Positions 7,732 to 19,584 are shown, numbered from the stretch's first letter. The stretch is 64,000 nt of DNA from Devosia sp. Root413D1 (GCF_001425235.1 NZ_LMEA01000011.1:248001-312000), one strand, 5' to 3'. Notes: generated from the sequence alone by a model not told the origin. Made by a program: numbers and translations.

Positions 7732-10029
7732 TTGTCGAAGAATTCTCTGTTGGGCCGGCTGTGGAACTGGGCCTTCGGGCATGATCGTTCCATCGGCTTC
7801 GGGCTTGAAACGCTCGGCCACATCACGCTGAAGCATCCGCGGGTCATCACCGCCTTCGTGTTGCTGATGACCGTGTTCTGCATCGTGCAGGTGCCGCGCG
7901 CCAGCGTCGACGGCGACATGTTGCGCGTCTTCGCGCATTCCGGGCAAGAATACGACAACTACGAACACCTCGCCAATACCTTCGGCACGTTCGAAAACGA
8001 CATCTACCTGCTGGTCAATTCACCGAGTCTCACCAACCCCGAGACCATCGAGACGATCCGCGCCATGGCGCTCGATATCTCGAACAGCGAGTACATCACC
8101 GGCACCATGTCGGCGTTCACGCTGCGCGTTCCGGCCCCTGATGGCACCACCCTGCCCGCCGTCCCCGAGGGCATGCAGACATCGGAGGAAGTCAGCAAGG
8201 CGCTGACCGACCTCTACAACAACGACCCGATGATGAAGAACCTGATCAACCCGGACCTGTCCGGCGTGGTCATCATCGTGTTCCCCAATCCCGAAATGAC
8301 CAAGGGCGGCGGCACCCGCGCCATGATCGACGACCTGCGCTCGCTGGTCGCCGACTACGAGTCGGACCAGGTCCAGGTCGAGCTCACCGGTCCGCCGATC
8401 TGGACCAGCGAGATGCTCAACGCCGCGGTCGACGACCAGATCACCTTCACGGTCTACGGCTTCGCGCTCGGCGCGCTGATCGCCCTGTTCTCGCTCCGCT
8501 CCTTCTGGGGCGCCGTGCTGGTCGCCGCCACGCCGTTCGTCGCCGTGATCTGGGTGATGGGCACGATCATTGCGCTGTTCGGCTCGTTCTCCTTCCTCAC
8601 CATCATCGTCACCACGATCGTCCTGGTGATCGCCTTCGCGGAGAGCCTGTTCTTCATCTTCAACTGGCTCGCCTACTGGCGAGAAGGCATGGATCCCTAC
8701 AAGGCTGTCGATGAGACGGTGCGTGTCGTCGGCCCCGCCAGCGGGCTCACTATGCTGACGACGCTGGTGTCCTTCCTGTCGCTGTCGCTGACCGCCGGCC
8801 AGGGCATCCAGGAATTCTCCTGGGCCGGTTCGCTCGCCTCGGTGATCAACTTCATCTGCCTGATGACGTTCCTGCCGCTGATCCTGAAGCTCGCCATCCG
8901 GCTCGGCTTCAAGGCGCCCAAGCCGAGCTACGCCATTACCGCGCCGATCCCGCTGGCCTGGTTCGTCGCTTCGAAGCTCGGCCGCCCGCTCGCCGCCATC
9001 GCCATCGTCCTCACCGGCCTGCTGCTGATCCCCTATGCACTGATCCAGCCGCGGTTCTCGTTCGAGGACTTCATGGCCAAGAACTCGACCGCCCTGACCG
9101 CGGCCGAGCAGATCGACCAGGGCGTCGGCGGCGTCGCGCCGCTCTATGTCAACGTGCCGCTGGACGAAGGCATCGCCGATGTCGGCGACAAGGACTTCGA
9201 GAAGGTCAAGAAGGTCCACCAGATCGTCGAGAAGCACCTCGGCGTCAACAAGGTGATCTCGGCCGCCGCCTTCACGCACTATGCCGAGTCCGGCTTTACC
9301 CGCGAGCAGATCTTCAACGCCGTTGGCGACCTGCGCGGCCGCTTCGTGACACCCGACGGCACCCGCGCCCTCGTCACCGGGTTCATGCCGACGATCATCT
9401 CGTCCGAAGAGCTGGTCCGGCTCAAGGAGGGCATCGAGGCCGACATCAAGGCAGCCGGCATCGAAGGCGCCGAAGTCGGCGGCTTCCGGGTGATGACCAC
9501 CTATGCCACCGATAACATCGTACGCGGCCTGCAGCTCGACCTGACGCTGTCGGTGATCGTCAACCTGTTCCTGATCGGTTGGGCCTTCCGCTCGCTGCGG
9601 GTCGCCGTCGCCGCCGCCATCCCCAACCTCTTCCCGGTGCTCGGCACCGAAGCGTGGCTGTACTTCAGTGGTTCGGGGCTGCAGCTCACCACTGTGCTGG
9701 CGCTGACTATCGCCTTCGGTATCGCCGTCGACGACACCACACACTTCCTGTCGCACTATCTGCATTCGCGGCGCGAAGAAGGACGCTCGCACCTCGATGC
9801 TATTCATCACACCATGGAGCGTATCGGCGGCGCGATTATTGCCGCCACGCTGATCCTCTGCTCCGGCATGGCCATCGTCATGTTCTCGGCGCTGCCGCAA
9901 GTCGCCTTGTTTGGCACCCTGTTTGTGATAACTCTCGGCTTTGCATTGATCGGCGATGTGTTCATCCTGCCGGCTCTGCTGGTCGCCGGGGGGCGATTCT
10001 TTCATCCGCTTGGAGGCGTTAAGAAATGA
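7732..10029 (+). CDS. RND superfamily (MMPL-type) exporter
   Basis: A 765-residue membrane transporter of the RND/MMPL type. There is one N-terminal helix (about 40-60), a periplasmic domain, five or six helices near 235-430, a second periplasmic domain and a last helical bundle near 605-755. AFGIAVDDTTHFLSHYL carries the Asp pair of the proton relay. The single-chain two-halves layout and length fit hydrophobe/lipid exporters of this superfamily rather than AcrB-type drug pumps, and no membrane-fusion partner is adjacent. The start is TTG at 7732 preceded by GGGGACGAG. Its stop overlaps the next gene (ATGA). Substrate unknown, possibly a lipid. Confidence 0.88.
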   Translation: MSKNSLLGRLWNWAFGHDRSIGFGLETLGHITLKHPRVITAFVLLMTVFCIVQVPRASVDGDMLRVFAHSGQEYDNYEHLANTFGTFENDIYLLVNSPSLTNPETIETIRAMALDISNSEYITGTMSAFTLRVPAPDGTTLPAVPEGMQTSEEVSKALTDLYNNDPMMKNLINPDLSGVVIIVFPNPEMTKGGGTRAMIDDLRSLVADYESDQVQVELTGPPIWTSEMLNAAVDDQITFTVYGFALGALIALFSLRSFWGAVLVAATPFVAVIWVMGTIIALFGSFSFLTIIVTTIVLVIAFAESLFFIFNWLAYWREGMDPYKAVDETVRVVGPASGLTMLTTLVSFLSLSLTAGQGIQEFSWAGSLASVINFICLMTFLPLILKLAIRLGFKAPKPSYAITAPIPLAWFVASKLGRPLAAIAIVLTGLLLIPYALIQPRFSFEDFMAKNSTALTAAEQIDQGVGGVAPLYVNVPLDEGIADVGDKDFEKVKKVHQIVEKHLGVNKVISAAAFTHYAESGFTREQIFNAVGDLRGRFVTPDGTRALVTGFMPTIISSEELVRLKEGIEADIKAAGIEGAEVGGFRVMTTYATDNIVRGLQLDLTLSVIVNLFLIGWAFRSLRVAVAAAIPNLFPVLGTEAWLYFSGSGLQLTTVLALTIAFGIAVDDTTHFLSHYLHSRREEGRSHLDAIHHTMERIGGAIIAATLILCSGMAIVMFSALPQVALFGTLFVITLGFALIGDVFILPALLVAGGRFFHPLGGVKK

Positions 10030-10559
10030 AGCTCTTCGGACCCCTGCCGCGCATTGTCGCGCTCGCTGGTCTGCTGGCCGTCACCCCCATGGCCGCCGCG
10101 CCCGTAATGGCCGCACCGGCCGATGTGGCGCTGCTGAAGTCCTATGTCGGCAGCTGGAAAGGCCGCGGCACCCTGGTGGGCGCCGAGAGCGAGTCCGTGG
10201 TGTGCCGCCTGACGCTCAGCGAAGGCAACTCCGAGAAGGTCAACTATTCGGGCCGTTGCACGCTGGCCGGCACCAGCCTCGCGGTCAACGGCACCCTCGC
10301 CTATAGCGACCAGAACCGGCGCTATGAGGCGGCGATGACCTCGAACGTCACCTTCTCCGGCCTCGCCGTCGGCAAGAAGTCGGGCGACAGCATCGTGTTC
10401 AACCTCAAGGAGCGCAACAAGGACGAGGCCGGCAACGACCTCACCGTTACGGCTGCGATCGTCCTCAAGGGCTCGGGCAAGTCGATCGGTGTCGATTTCC
10501 AGGTGGTGTTCAACGCCACCGGCGAGATGCTGAAAGCCTCGGTGCCGTTCAGCAAGTAA
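10026..10559 (+). CDS. Secreted protein of unknown function coupled to the RND exporter
   Basis: A 177-residue protein with a clear signal peptide (KLFGPLPRIVALAGLLAVT through APVMA-AP). The mature part looks all-beta: LKSYVGSWKGRGTLVGAE at the start, alternating short strands, and a conserved-looking Cys pair (VVCRLTL and SGRCTLAG). The pattern resembles small lipocalin-like or heparinase-like barrel proteins, but I cannot assign a family. The ATG overlaps the exporter TGA by four bases, so the two are made together. A periplasmic accessory that receives or delivers the exporter's substrate is a reasonable inference. A strong terminator-like hairpin follows. Confidence 0.75.
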   Translation: MKLFGPLPRIVALAGLLAVTPMAAAPVMAAPADVALLKSYVGSWKGRGTLVGAESESVVCRLTLSEGNSEKVNYSGRCTLAGTSLAVNGTLAYSDQNRRYEAAMTSNVTFSGLAVGKKSGDSIVFNLKERNKDEAGNDLTVTAAIVLKGSGKSIGVDFQVVFNATGEMLKASVPFSK

Positions 10560-10585
10560 GCCCTGGCCCAACACTAAGCGTTTCG

Positions 10586-10616
10586 ACGGACGGCCCATGG
10601 CCGTCCGTTTGCGTTT
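10586..10616 (+). terminator. Rho-independent terminator-like hairpin
   Basis: A perfect 10-bp stem (ACGGACGGCC pairing with GGCCGTCCGT) with a 3-nt loop, followed by TTGCGTTTT. It lies 27 bp after the stop of the secreted protein, so it should end the exporter operon. The T-tract is interrupted. Confidence 0.7.
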
Positions 10617-10718
10617 TGGTGAACAGATGAGGGACGATGCTAAGTTCCCGCTTTCGCCGATGTTAACGAGATCATGCGAGAAAATCCGGGACAGAATCCG
10701 TTCCGGAAGCCCTGCCTC

Positions 10719-12614
10719 ATGGCCCGCCCGGCCCCCAAATCGCTGACGCGGCGCGCGGCGCTGTTCGTCGTCGCCATCTGCGCGGCGATCGTCGTGCTGG
10801 AAGGCTGGCGCGAGTGGGTGGCCTATGACGCCGCCGTGCAGAAGGCCGAGCTCGAGACGCAGAACCTCGCCCGCTCGATGCGCCAGCACGCCGAGGATAC
10901 CTACGAAATCGCCGATCAGGCCGTCTCCCTCGTCAGCTACCAGATCGAGACCGCCGGCATCGCACCCGAGGCGCTGCAGCAGACCGAAGCCTTCATGCTG
11001 CGCACCATGCAGAGCGCTCAGCGGCTGCGCGGCATCTATGTCTACGATGCCGACGGCAACTGGATGGTCACTACCGCCGAGAACATGCCGCCGGGCGGCA
11101 ACCAGGCCGCCTACAGCTACTTCCGCAATCACATGAACTCGCCGAGCGACGCCCCGTCCTTCGGCGCGCCGATTCGCGCCGCCGGCGACGACGCGATGGT
11201 CACCACGGTCAGTCGTCGCTTCGACCGGTCGGATGGCAGTTTTGGCGGCGTGGTGGTCGCGGCGATCGATACCCGCTACTTCGCCGATGTCTATGACGGC
11301 ATCGACGTGGGCGGGCTCGGCACCATCAGCCTTTACGACAGCAATGGCCTGCTGCTCAGCCGCAAACCCTATCATCCCGACCTCAGGGATGAAGACCTCG
11401 GCGAGGGCGAGCTGTTCGCCCGGCCCGACCTCGCCCAGGCCTCGGGCGCCTACCACTACGATTCCGCCGTTGACGGCCATCGTCGCATCGGTGGCTATGA
11501 CCGTGGGGCGCGCTACCCCATCGTCTCGGTGGTCGCCGTCTCACATGCCGAGGCGCTGGCCAGCTGGGGCCGCGGCGCCCTGCAGCGCGGCGCCATCACC
11601 CTCGGCCTGACGCTCGCCGCGGCGCTGCTCGGCCTGCGGTTGGTCGATCAGATCCGCCGCCGGCAACGCAGCGAAACGGTGCTCGAGCATAAGGAAGCGG
11701 AGTTCCGGCTATTGGCTGAAAGCGCCAGCGACCTGGTCGAACGCTTCGACAGCGACGGCACGCGCACCTACATCTCCCCTGCCCTCGAGCGCCTGACCGG
11801 CCACCTGCCTCAGGAAATGCTGGGCAAGAACGCCTTCGAGGTGGTGAACCCGATGGACCGTCCGGCCGTCGAGGCAGCAGCCGAACGACTGCGCCAGGGC
11901 GCCACCGAGCAGGAGACGGTGTCGTTCCGCATGCAGCACAAGGATGGCCGTGAGATCTGGCTCGAAACCTCGCTGCGGATCGCCGCCGAACGTTCCGACC
12001 GGCTGTCGGTGGTCGGCGTCACCCGCGATGTTACCGAACGCAAGCGCCTCGAGCTGAAGCTCGAGAGCCTGGCCATGCGCGACGGCCTGACCGGCATCGC
12101 CAACCGCCGCGCCTTCGATGCTGCCCTGACCCGCGAGATCGCCCGCGCCCGCCGGCTCTCCACCCCGCTGTCGCTGCTGATGGTCGATGCCGACCGCTTC
12201 AAACGCTTCAATGACGATCACGGTCATCTCGCCGGCGACGCCTGCCTCAAGTCGATCGCCGCCGTCGTCGCCATCGCGGCGCGGCGCCCCACCGACCTCG
12301 CGGCCCGCTATGGCGGCGAGGAACTGGTCCTGCTGCTGCCTGATACCGACACCGACGCCGCCCGCGCCATCGCCACCGACCTATGCCGCCAGGTGCAGGC
12401 CCTCGCCATTCCGCACGCCCGGAACCTGCCCTGGCGCGTCGCGACGGTCAGCATCGGCGTCGCCTCGATCGATCCGCGCGACGAGGATGCCGTCCACGAC
12501 GGCTCCTGGCTGATCAGCACCGCCGACCTCGCCCTCTACGACGCCAAAGGCCAGGGCCGAAACCAAAGCGTCGCCGCCCCCCGCAAGCTCCGCACCCCAC
12601 GGCTGGTTGGTTGA
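10719..12614 (+). CDS. Membrane-bound diguanylate cyclase (Cache, PAS, GGDEF)
   Basis: A 631-residue sensor that should make cyclic di-GMP from two GTP. The order is transmembrane helix (about 10-28), a periplasmic double-Cache-like ligand domain (about 35-285, with IYVYDADGNWMVTT), second helix (about 293-313), PAS domain (EFRLLAESASDLVERFD to VTRDVTERKR, 330-445) and GGDEF domain (455-625). The active-site motif is Gly-Gly-Glu-Glu-Leu (near 530), with Leu in place of the usual Phe. The product-inhibition I-site RxxD is present upstream as RPTD, with the normal spacing. There is no EAL domain. ATG 10719 is favoured, but an in-frame ATG at 10674 cannot be excluded. Confidence 0.9.
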   Translation: MARPAPKSLTRRAALFVVAICAAIVVLEGWREWVAYDAAVQKAELETQNLARSMRQHAEDTYEIADQAVSLVSYQIETAGIAPEALQQTEAFMLRTMQSAQRLRGIYVYDADGNWMVTTAENMPPGGNQAAYSYFRNHMNSPSDAPSFGAPIRAAGDDAMVTTVSRRFDRSDGSFGGVVVAAIDTRYFADVYDGIDVGGLGTISLYDSNGLLLSRKPYHPDLRDEDLGEGELFARPDLAQASGAYHYDSAVDGHRRIGGYDRGARYPIVSVVAVSHAEALASWGRGALQRGAITLGLTLAAALLGLRLVDQIRRRQRSETVLEHKEAEFRLLAESASDLVERFDSDGTRTYISPALERLTGHLPQEMLGKNAFEVVNPMDRPAVEAAAERLRQGATEQETVSFRMQHKDGREIWLETSLRIAAERSDRLSVVGVTRDVTERKRLELKLESLAMRDGLTGIANRRAFDAALTREIARARRLSTPLSLLMVDADRFKRFNDDHGHLAGDACLKSIAAVVAIAARRPTDLAARYGGEELVLLLPDTDTDAARAIATDLCRQVQALAIPHARNLPWRVATVSIGVASIDPRDEDAVHDGSWLISTADLALYDAKGQGRNQSVAAPRKLRTPRLVG

Positions 12615-12669
12615 TCGTCGTCAAACCGGCACCACCTTCTGCTACGGAGCCCGCAGCTGGAGGCACCTG

Positions 12670-13446
12670 ATGAACGATCGTCCCGGGGCATCCTTTGAGC
12701 AAAGCGAGGTCGTCGACCTCTACCCGTTTCGTCCGCCCTACCCCGAAGCGGTGTTCGAAAAGCTGCGCGAGGTGGCGCCCCGGCACAACGCGATGCTCGA
12801 TATCGGCTGCGGTCCGGGCAAGGTGTCCCGTCCATTGACGCGGTCCTTCGCCGATGTGGTTGCCGTCGATCCCTCGCAGCACATGATCGGGCTCGGCAAG
12901 AGCCTCCCCGACGGCCGCGCGCCGAACCTTCACTGGGTGCGCGGCCTCGCTGAGGACGCGCCGCTCGACGGTTGGCGCTTCGACCTCACGGTCGCCGCTG
13001 CCAGCATCCACTGGATGGATCATGACCGGCTGTTCCCGCGGCTCTTGGCGCACGCGGCGCCCGGCCACGTGTTTGCGGCAGTCTCCGGTGACGATGCCTT
13101 CGAGCCACCTTGGGAGGCCGACTGGCAGCGCTTCCTTGGCAAATGGGTGATGGAAGTCACCGGCCGCCGGCTCGATCCGCGATGGCGTGATGCGATCGCC
13201 AGTGACTTTGGCGGCCACGTCGATGTGGCGGGCCGCGCGTTCTTCACCGCGCCGGTCAACCAGAGCCTCGAGGATTTCATCAAGTGCCAGCACTCGCGCG
13301 ACACCTGGGCCTATTCGAAGCTCGGCAATCGGACAGCGGCGTTTGACGCCGAACTGGCTGAGCTTCTCGGCCCATATGCCGTAGCGGGCCAGTTGAACTA
13401 CACGGTGAGGACGCTGGTGACCTGGGGAAGCATCGTGCCGGGGTAG
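12670..13446 (+). CDS. Class I SAM-dependent methyltransferase
   Basis: A 258-residue methyltransferase with the SAM-binding glycine loop AMLDIGCGPGKVSRPL near residues 41-56 and an acidic strand-2 end VVAVDPSQHM. AAASIHWMD near residue 112 is typical of the UbiE/Tam-like and YafE-like small-molecule branch (Methyltransf_11). The start at 12670 places YPFRPPYPEAVF at the N-terminus, as in this group. It lies 55 bp after the cyclase gene and is followed by a palindromic repeat in a convergent gap with ssb. The acceptor molecule is unknown. Confidence 0.87.
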   Translation: MNDRPGASFEQSEVVDLYPFRPPYPEAVFEKLREVAPRHNAMLDIGCGPGKVSRPLTRSFADVVAVDPSQHMIGLGKSLPDGRAPNLHWVRGLAEDAPLDGWRFDLTVAAASIHWMDHDRLFPRLLAHAAPGHVFAAVSGDDAFEPPWEADWQRFLGKWVMEVTGRRLDPRWRDAIASDFGGHVDVAGRAFFTAPVNQSLEDFIKCQHSRDTWAYSKLGNRTAAFDAELAELLGPYAVAGQLNYTVRTLVTWGSIVPG

Positions 13447-13520
13447 AGCATCTCGCGGACCGACAGGACTGCCAGCCGCGAAAACGCCGGTACTCCCGCG
13501 GGATCGCCTTCCCCACCGGT

Positions 13521-13598
13521 GTCATCCCAGCGAAAGCTGGGACCCATTTCGCCTCCCGCGCAGGTGGATAGATGGGTCCCAGCTTTCGCTGGGATGAC
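13521..13598. repeat. Palindromic intergenic repeat, family A, copy 1
   Basis: Two 27-bp arms in inverted orientation around a 24-bp centre. Each arm starts GTCATCCCAGCGAAAGCTGG or its complement. Inside each arm CCCAGC-GAAA-GCTGGG can form its own hairpin with a GNRA-type loop. The element sits between convergent genes (methyltransferase and ssb). Confidence 0.9.
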
Positions 13599-13663
13599 AT
13601 CGAGTGGGTTAAGCGAACTGTGCCTTCCAAAGGTAAAACGCAGCGCTGCCCCCGACCTCAAAC

Positions 13664-13688
13664 AAAAACGGGCCGCTTGCGCGACCCG
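13664..13688 (-). terminator. Rho-independent terminator of ssb
   Basis: On the minus strand, CGGGTCGC-GCAA-GCGGCCCG forms a stem with one internal mismatch and is followed by TTTTTGT. It begins about 32 bp after the ssb stop codon. Confidence 0.75.
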
Positions 13689-13720
13689 TCGTAACCCAGT
13701 TGTCCGATGCGGCTACCGCC

Positions 13721-14233
13721 TCAGAACGGGATGTCGTCATCCATCGAGCCGGATTCGAAGGCCGGGGCCGAGCTCGGGCGGCGCTCCTGCCGGGCCGGCG
13801 GGCCACCGAAGCCGCCGCCGCTGGATTCGCGCGGGCTGGAGAAACCGCCGCCACCCGAGGCGCCGGCGCCTTCGCCGTCATTGCGGCCATCGAGCATGGT
13901 CAGGTTCGAGTTGAAGCCCTGCAGCACCACCTCGGTCGAGTACTTGTCCTGGCCCGACTGGTCCTGCCACTTGCGGGTCTGCAGCTGGCCCTCGATGTAG
14001 ACCTTGGACCCCTTGCGCAGATACTGCTCGGCGACGCGCACCAGGCCTTCCGAGAAGATCACCACACGGTGCCACTCGGTACGCTCCTTGCGCTCGCCGG
14101 AATTCTTGTCGCGCCACTGTTCGGAGGTCGCGACGCTCAGGTTCACCACCTTGCCACCCGATGGCAGGTTCCGCACCTCGGGGTCATTGCCGAGATTGCC
14201 CACCAGGATGACCTTGTTCACGCTGCCAGCCAT
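13721..14233 (-). CDS. ssb: Single-stranded DNA-binding protein
   Basis: A 170-residue SSB. The OB-fold covers about residues 1-112 ([19 protein letters not shown], then [19 protein letters not shown] and [10 protein letters not shown]). A Gly/Pro/Ser-rich linker follows, and the extreme C-terminus SMDDDIPF is the acidic tip that binds repair and replication partners. The true start is the ATG at 14233, where the conserved N-terminus begins. Upstream codons in frame are not SSB. The gene is divergent from uvrA, the classical arrangement, and a GTTC-N7-GTTC SOS box lies 128 bp upstream of the start. Confidence 0.97.
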   Translation of the reverse strand: MAGSVNKVILVGNLGNDPEVRNLPSGGKVVNLSVATSEQWRDKNSGERKERTEWHRVVIFSEGLVRVAEQYLRKGSKVYIEGQLQTRKWQDQSGQDKYSTEVVLQGFNSNLTMLDGRNDGEGAGASGGGGFSSPRESSGGGFGGPPARQERRPSSAPAFESGSMDDDIPF

Positions 14234-14360
14234 GGCACTTTCCTTTCCAACTTTTCCCGGAAACGCGCCCGGGAGAAACTCCGGCGCGTATCCTACCGCT
14301 ATCGTCCGCCCGGCGCGCGCGCCAAAGGGCCTTAGCCCACAGCTTCGTCGGCGCGTCGCT

Positions 14361-14375
14361 GTTCCCCTTATGTTC
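14361..14375. promoter_or_regulatory. SOS box (LexA site) proximal to ssb
   Basis: GTTC-CCCTTAT-GTTC is a perfect match to the direct-repeat LexA operator GTTC-N7-GTTC known in alphaproteobacteria. It lies in the ssb-uvrA divergent region, nearer ssb. Its seven-base spacer differs from the second box only in its first base. Confidence 0.85.
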
Positions 14376-14449
14376 TCCTCGCGCCGCGGTTTGTCAAGCG
14401 TGGGCTGCAATGTGCCACCGCAGGACGGCACTTGACCGACTCTCGGGTT

Positions 14450-14464
14450 GTTCCTCTTATGTTC
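14450..14464. promoter_or_regulatory. SOS box (LexA site) proximal to uvrA
   Basis: GTTC-CTCTTAT-GTTC, a second perfect alphaproteobacterial LexA operator, 75 bp from the first and about 185 bp before the uvrA start. One box per gene suggests independent control of the two divergent promoters. Confidence 0.85.
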
Positions 14465-14647
14465 ACGTGAAGTTTTGAGCAGAGCTGTGAACCGCCGTGG
14501 TGACAGGAACCGTTGCGGCGTGGTTAAGTTGCAAGTCGGGCGCCGGATACCCAGATGTGCGGCCTAGCCCCTCTTTTTTGAAACCCTGACACGATTTGGC
14601 ACAAAGCGGCACTATGGTCGCTTGCCCTCGTCAAGTGGAAGTCTTTG

Positions 14648-17536
<2,889 letters not shown>

Positions 17537-17670
17537 AGCCGCTTGGCTGCGGGATGACTTCCGGCATCGAGGCATCGGCGAAGCGGTCGACCCGACAGCA
17601 GCCTGCCGGCGCGGTCCTTGCCTGGCAGGCGTGATTGCTTTGCAGCCCGACGGCGTGCTTGGTGCGCAGC

Positions 17671-18291
17671 ATGAAGAAATACGGACGGACCTACCACCTG
17701 CCGATTTCGCCCGGCGTCACCAGCGACGACAAGGTCATGCTGGGGCTCGACGGGCTGATGGCCGACGATCTGGTGGTCACCGAGAAGATGGACGGCGAGA
17801 ACACCACCATCCATCACGGGGGTTCGCACGCCCGCAGCCCCGATAGCCGATACCACCCATCCCGTGACTGGCTGAAGGCCTTTGCCGCTGGCATCAGCTC
17901 GCAACTGACCGATGGCGAACGCATCGTCGGCGAGAACGTCTACGCCCGACATTCAGTGGGCTATGACAACCTGCCGTCCTATTTCCTCGGCTTCGGTTGG
18001 ATCATCGACGACGAGATCCAGCCCTGGGATGCCACATTGGCGCGGTTCGAAGAGCTCGGCGTCACGCCGGTACCAACACTCTATCGCGGGCCCTTCACGA
18101 CAAGCCTGTTCGAAAACCTCGCCGCATCGCTGGATCGGACGAGGCAGGAAGGCTTCGTCGTGCGCGTCGCGGCTGCGTTCCCGGAAGCGGAAATGCCGAT
18201 CCGCATGGGCAAATATGTGCGGGCGGGCCACGTTCAGGACGAGACGCACTGGATGAAGGCCGAGCTTATCGCCAACCGCTTGGCGAAGTGA
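17671..18291 (+). CDS. RNA ligase family protein (Rnl2-like nucleotidyltransferase)
   Basis: A 206-residue protein with the ordered motifs of the covalent nucleotidyltransferase superfamily. Motif I is EKMDGENTT near residues 36-44, whose Lys would carry AMP. YFLGFGWI lies near 101-108 (motif III region), EGFVVRVA near 162-169 is motif IV, and MGKYVRAGH near 182-190 is motif V. It should join or repair RNA ends with ATP. At about 200 residues it is shorter than T4 Rnl2 and has no obvious C-terminal domain. The ATG at 17671 is chosen because KKYGRTYHLPISPG is the first conserved-looking segment. There is no partner kinase/phosphatase nearby. The physiological substrate is unknown. Confidence 0.8.
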   Translation: MKKYGRTYHLPISPGVTSDDKVMLGLDGLMADDLVVTEKMDGENTTIHHGGSHARSPDSRYHPSRDWLKAFAAGISSQLTDGERIVGENVYARHSVGYDNLPSYFLGFGWIIDDEIQPWDATLARFEELGVTPVPTLYRGPFTTSLFENLAASLDRTRQEGFVVRVAAAFPEAEMPIRMGKYVRAGHVQDETHWMKAELIANRLAK

Positions 18292-18370
18292 CACCGCCCG
18301 CGGAACCGGGCGGCGGGCTCTTGTTCCGATCCCCGGCCCCTGCTCTTCTCTCTATCAGACTCTCTCGCGC

Positions 18371-19438
18371 ATGGACCTCACCTTGACCACGCCCCTCCCC
18401 ATCTTCGACGGCCATAACGACGCGCTGCTGCGCCTGTTCAATTCGACTGCTGCGGACCCGGTCGCCGGCTTTCTTGCCGGTGGCGAGGACGGGCATATCG
18501 ACCTGCCCAAGGCGCGCGCCGGCCATCTCGCCGGTGGCCTGTTCGCGGTGTTCTGCCCTTCGCCTGAGAAGATCGATTTCGGCGCCCTGCGCGCCGCCGG
18601 TGGCGAGGTGCCGATGCCGCCGCCGCTCCCCATGGACGCGGCCCGCCAGAGCGCCGTGCGGATGATCTCGCTGCTGTTCCAGCTCGAGCGCGCCTCCGCC
18701 GGCCAGTTCGCAGTATGCCGCAGCGCCGCCGATATCCGCAGCGCCATGGGGCGTGGAGCGATGGCGGCTGTCCTCCATATCGAGGGCGTCGAGTGCATCG
18801 ATCCCGAGCTCGATTTCCTCGAAGTGCTCTATGCCGCGGGGCTCCGCTCGCTGGGCCCGGTGTGGAGCCGCAACAATGCCTTCGGCTATGGAGTGCCGTT
18901 CCGCTTCCCCGGCTCGCCCGATATCGGCCCGGGCCTCACCGAGGCCGGCAAGCGCCTGGTCGCGGCCTGCAATCGGCTGGGCGTGCTGATCGACCTGTCG
19001 CACCTCAACGAGCGCGGCTTCTGGGATGTGGCGGAACTGTCGAGCGCCCCGCTGGTCGCCACCCACTCCAACGCCCACGCCCTCTGCCCGACGCCGCGCA
19101 ACCTCACCGACGACCAGTTGCGCGCCATCCGCGACAGCAACGGCATGGTCGGGCTCAACTTCGCCACCGGCTTTTTGAGACCCGACGGCCAGATGAACCC
19201 CGAGACCGATATCGAACTGATGGTCCGCCACCTCGACCACCTGATCGAGATCGCCGGCGACACCCATGTCGGCATCGGCTCGGATTTCGACGGCGCCATG
19301 ATCCCGTCGACTATCGGCTCGGCAGCCGACCTGCCAGTGCTGGTCGAGGCACTCGAGCGCCATGGCTATGACCGGCCGCTGCTCGAGCGTATCGCTAGCA
19401 GCAATTGGCTGTCGTTGCTCGAACGCACGATCGGCTGA
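18371..19438 (+). CDS. Membrane dipeptidase (peptidase M19)
   Basis: A 355-residue zinc dipeptidase of the renal-dipeptidase family. FDGHNDALLRLF near residues 13-24 holds the first His-x-Asp zinc ligands, HIEGVECIDPELDFLEVLY contains the bridging Glu, and VATHSNAHALCPTPRNLTD and HVGIGSDFDGAM supply the later His and Asp ligands. No signal peptide is visible, so it is probably cytoplasmic and acts on dipeptides or D-amino-acid dipeptides. It stands alone, and a family B repeat begins five bases after its stop. Confidence 0.93.
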   Translation: MDLTLTTPLPIFDGHNDALLRLFNSTAADPVAGFLAGGEDGHIDLPKARAGHLAGGLFAVFCPSPEKIDFGALRAAGGEVPMPPPLPMDAARQSAVRMISLLFQLERASAGQFAVCRSAADIRSAMGRGAMAAVLHIEGVECIDPELDFLEVLYAAGLRSLGPVWSRNNAFGYGVPFRFPGSPDIGPGLTEAGKRLVAACNRLGVLIDLSHLNERGFWDVAELSSAPLVATHSNAHALCPTPRNLTDDQLRAIRDSNGMVGLNFATGFLRPDGQMNPETDIELMVRHLDHLIEIAGDTHVGIGSDFDGAMIPSTIGSAADLPVLVEALERHGYDRPLLERIASSNWLSLLERTIG

Positions 19439-19443
19439 ACCGA

Positions 19444-19492
19444 AGCGTTTTCAGGAAAAGTTGCAGACTTTTCCGGTTCGAAAGCGCGACCA
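19444..19492. repeat. Structured intergenic repeat, family B, copy 1
   Basis: Nested hairpin. The outer arms are GCGTTTTC and GAAAGCGC (one G-T pair). The inner arms are GGAAAAG and CTTTTCC around TTGCAGA. GACCA follows the outer stem. It starts five bases after the dipeptidase stop codon. Confidence 0.88.
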
Positions 19493-19584
19493 CATGAAAC
19501 TGTTCGGCCCCGATCCCTGCCCTTTGTGGCGCCGGCCGGGCGGGTCGGCGCTTTTGCGCGAAATCTGTGACAGTCGCGTGAAAT

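Noticed and set aside
8020-10005. Long frame opposite the RND exporter
   Set aside because: Its Glu/Asp/Arg/Gln-rich composition is the complement of membrane helices. No start or family evidence.
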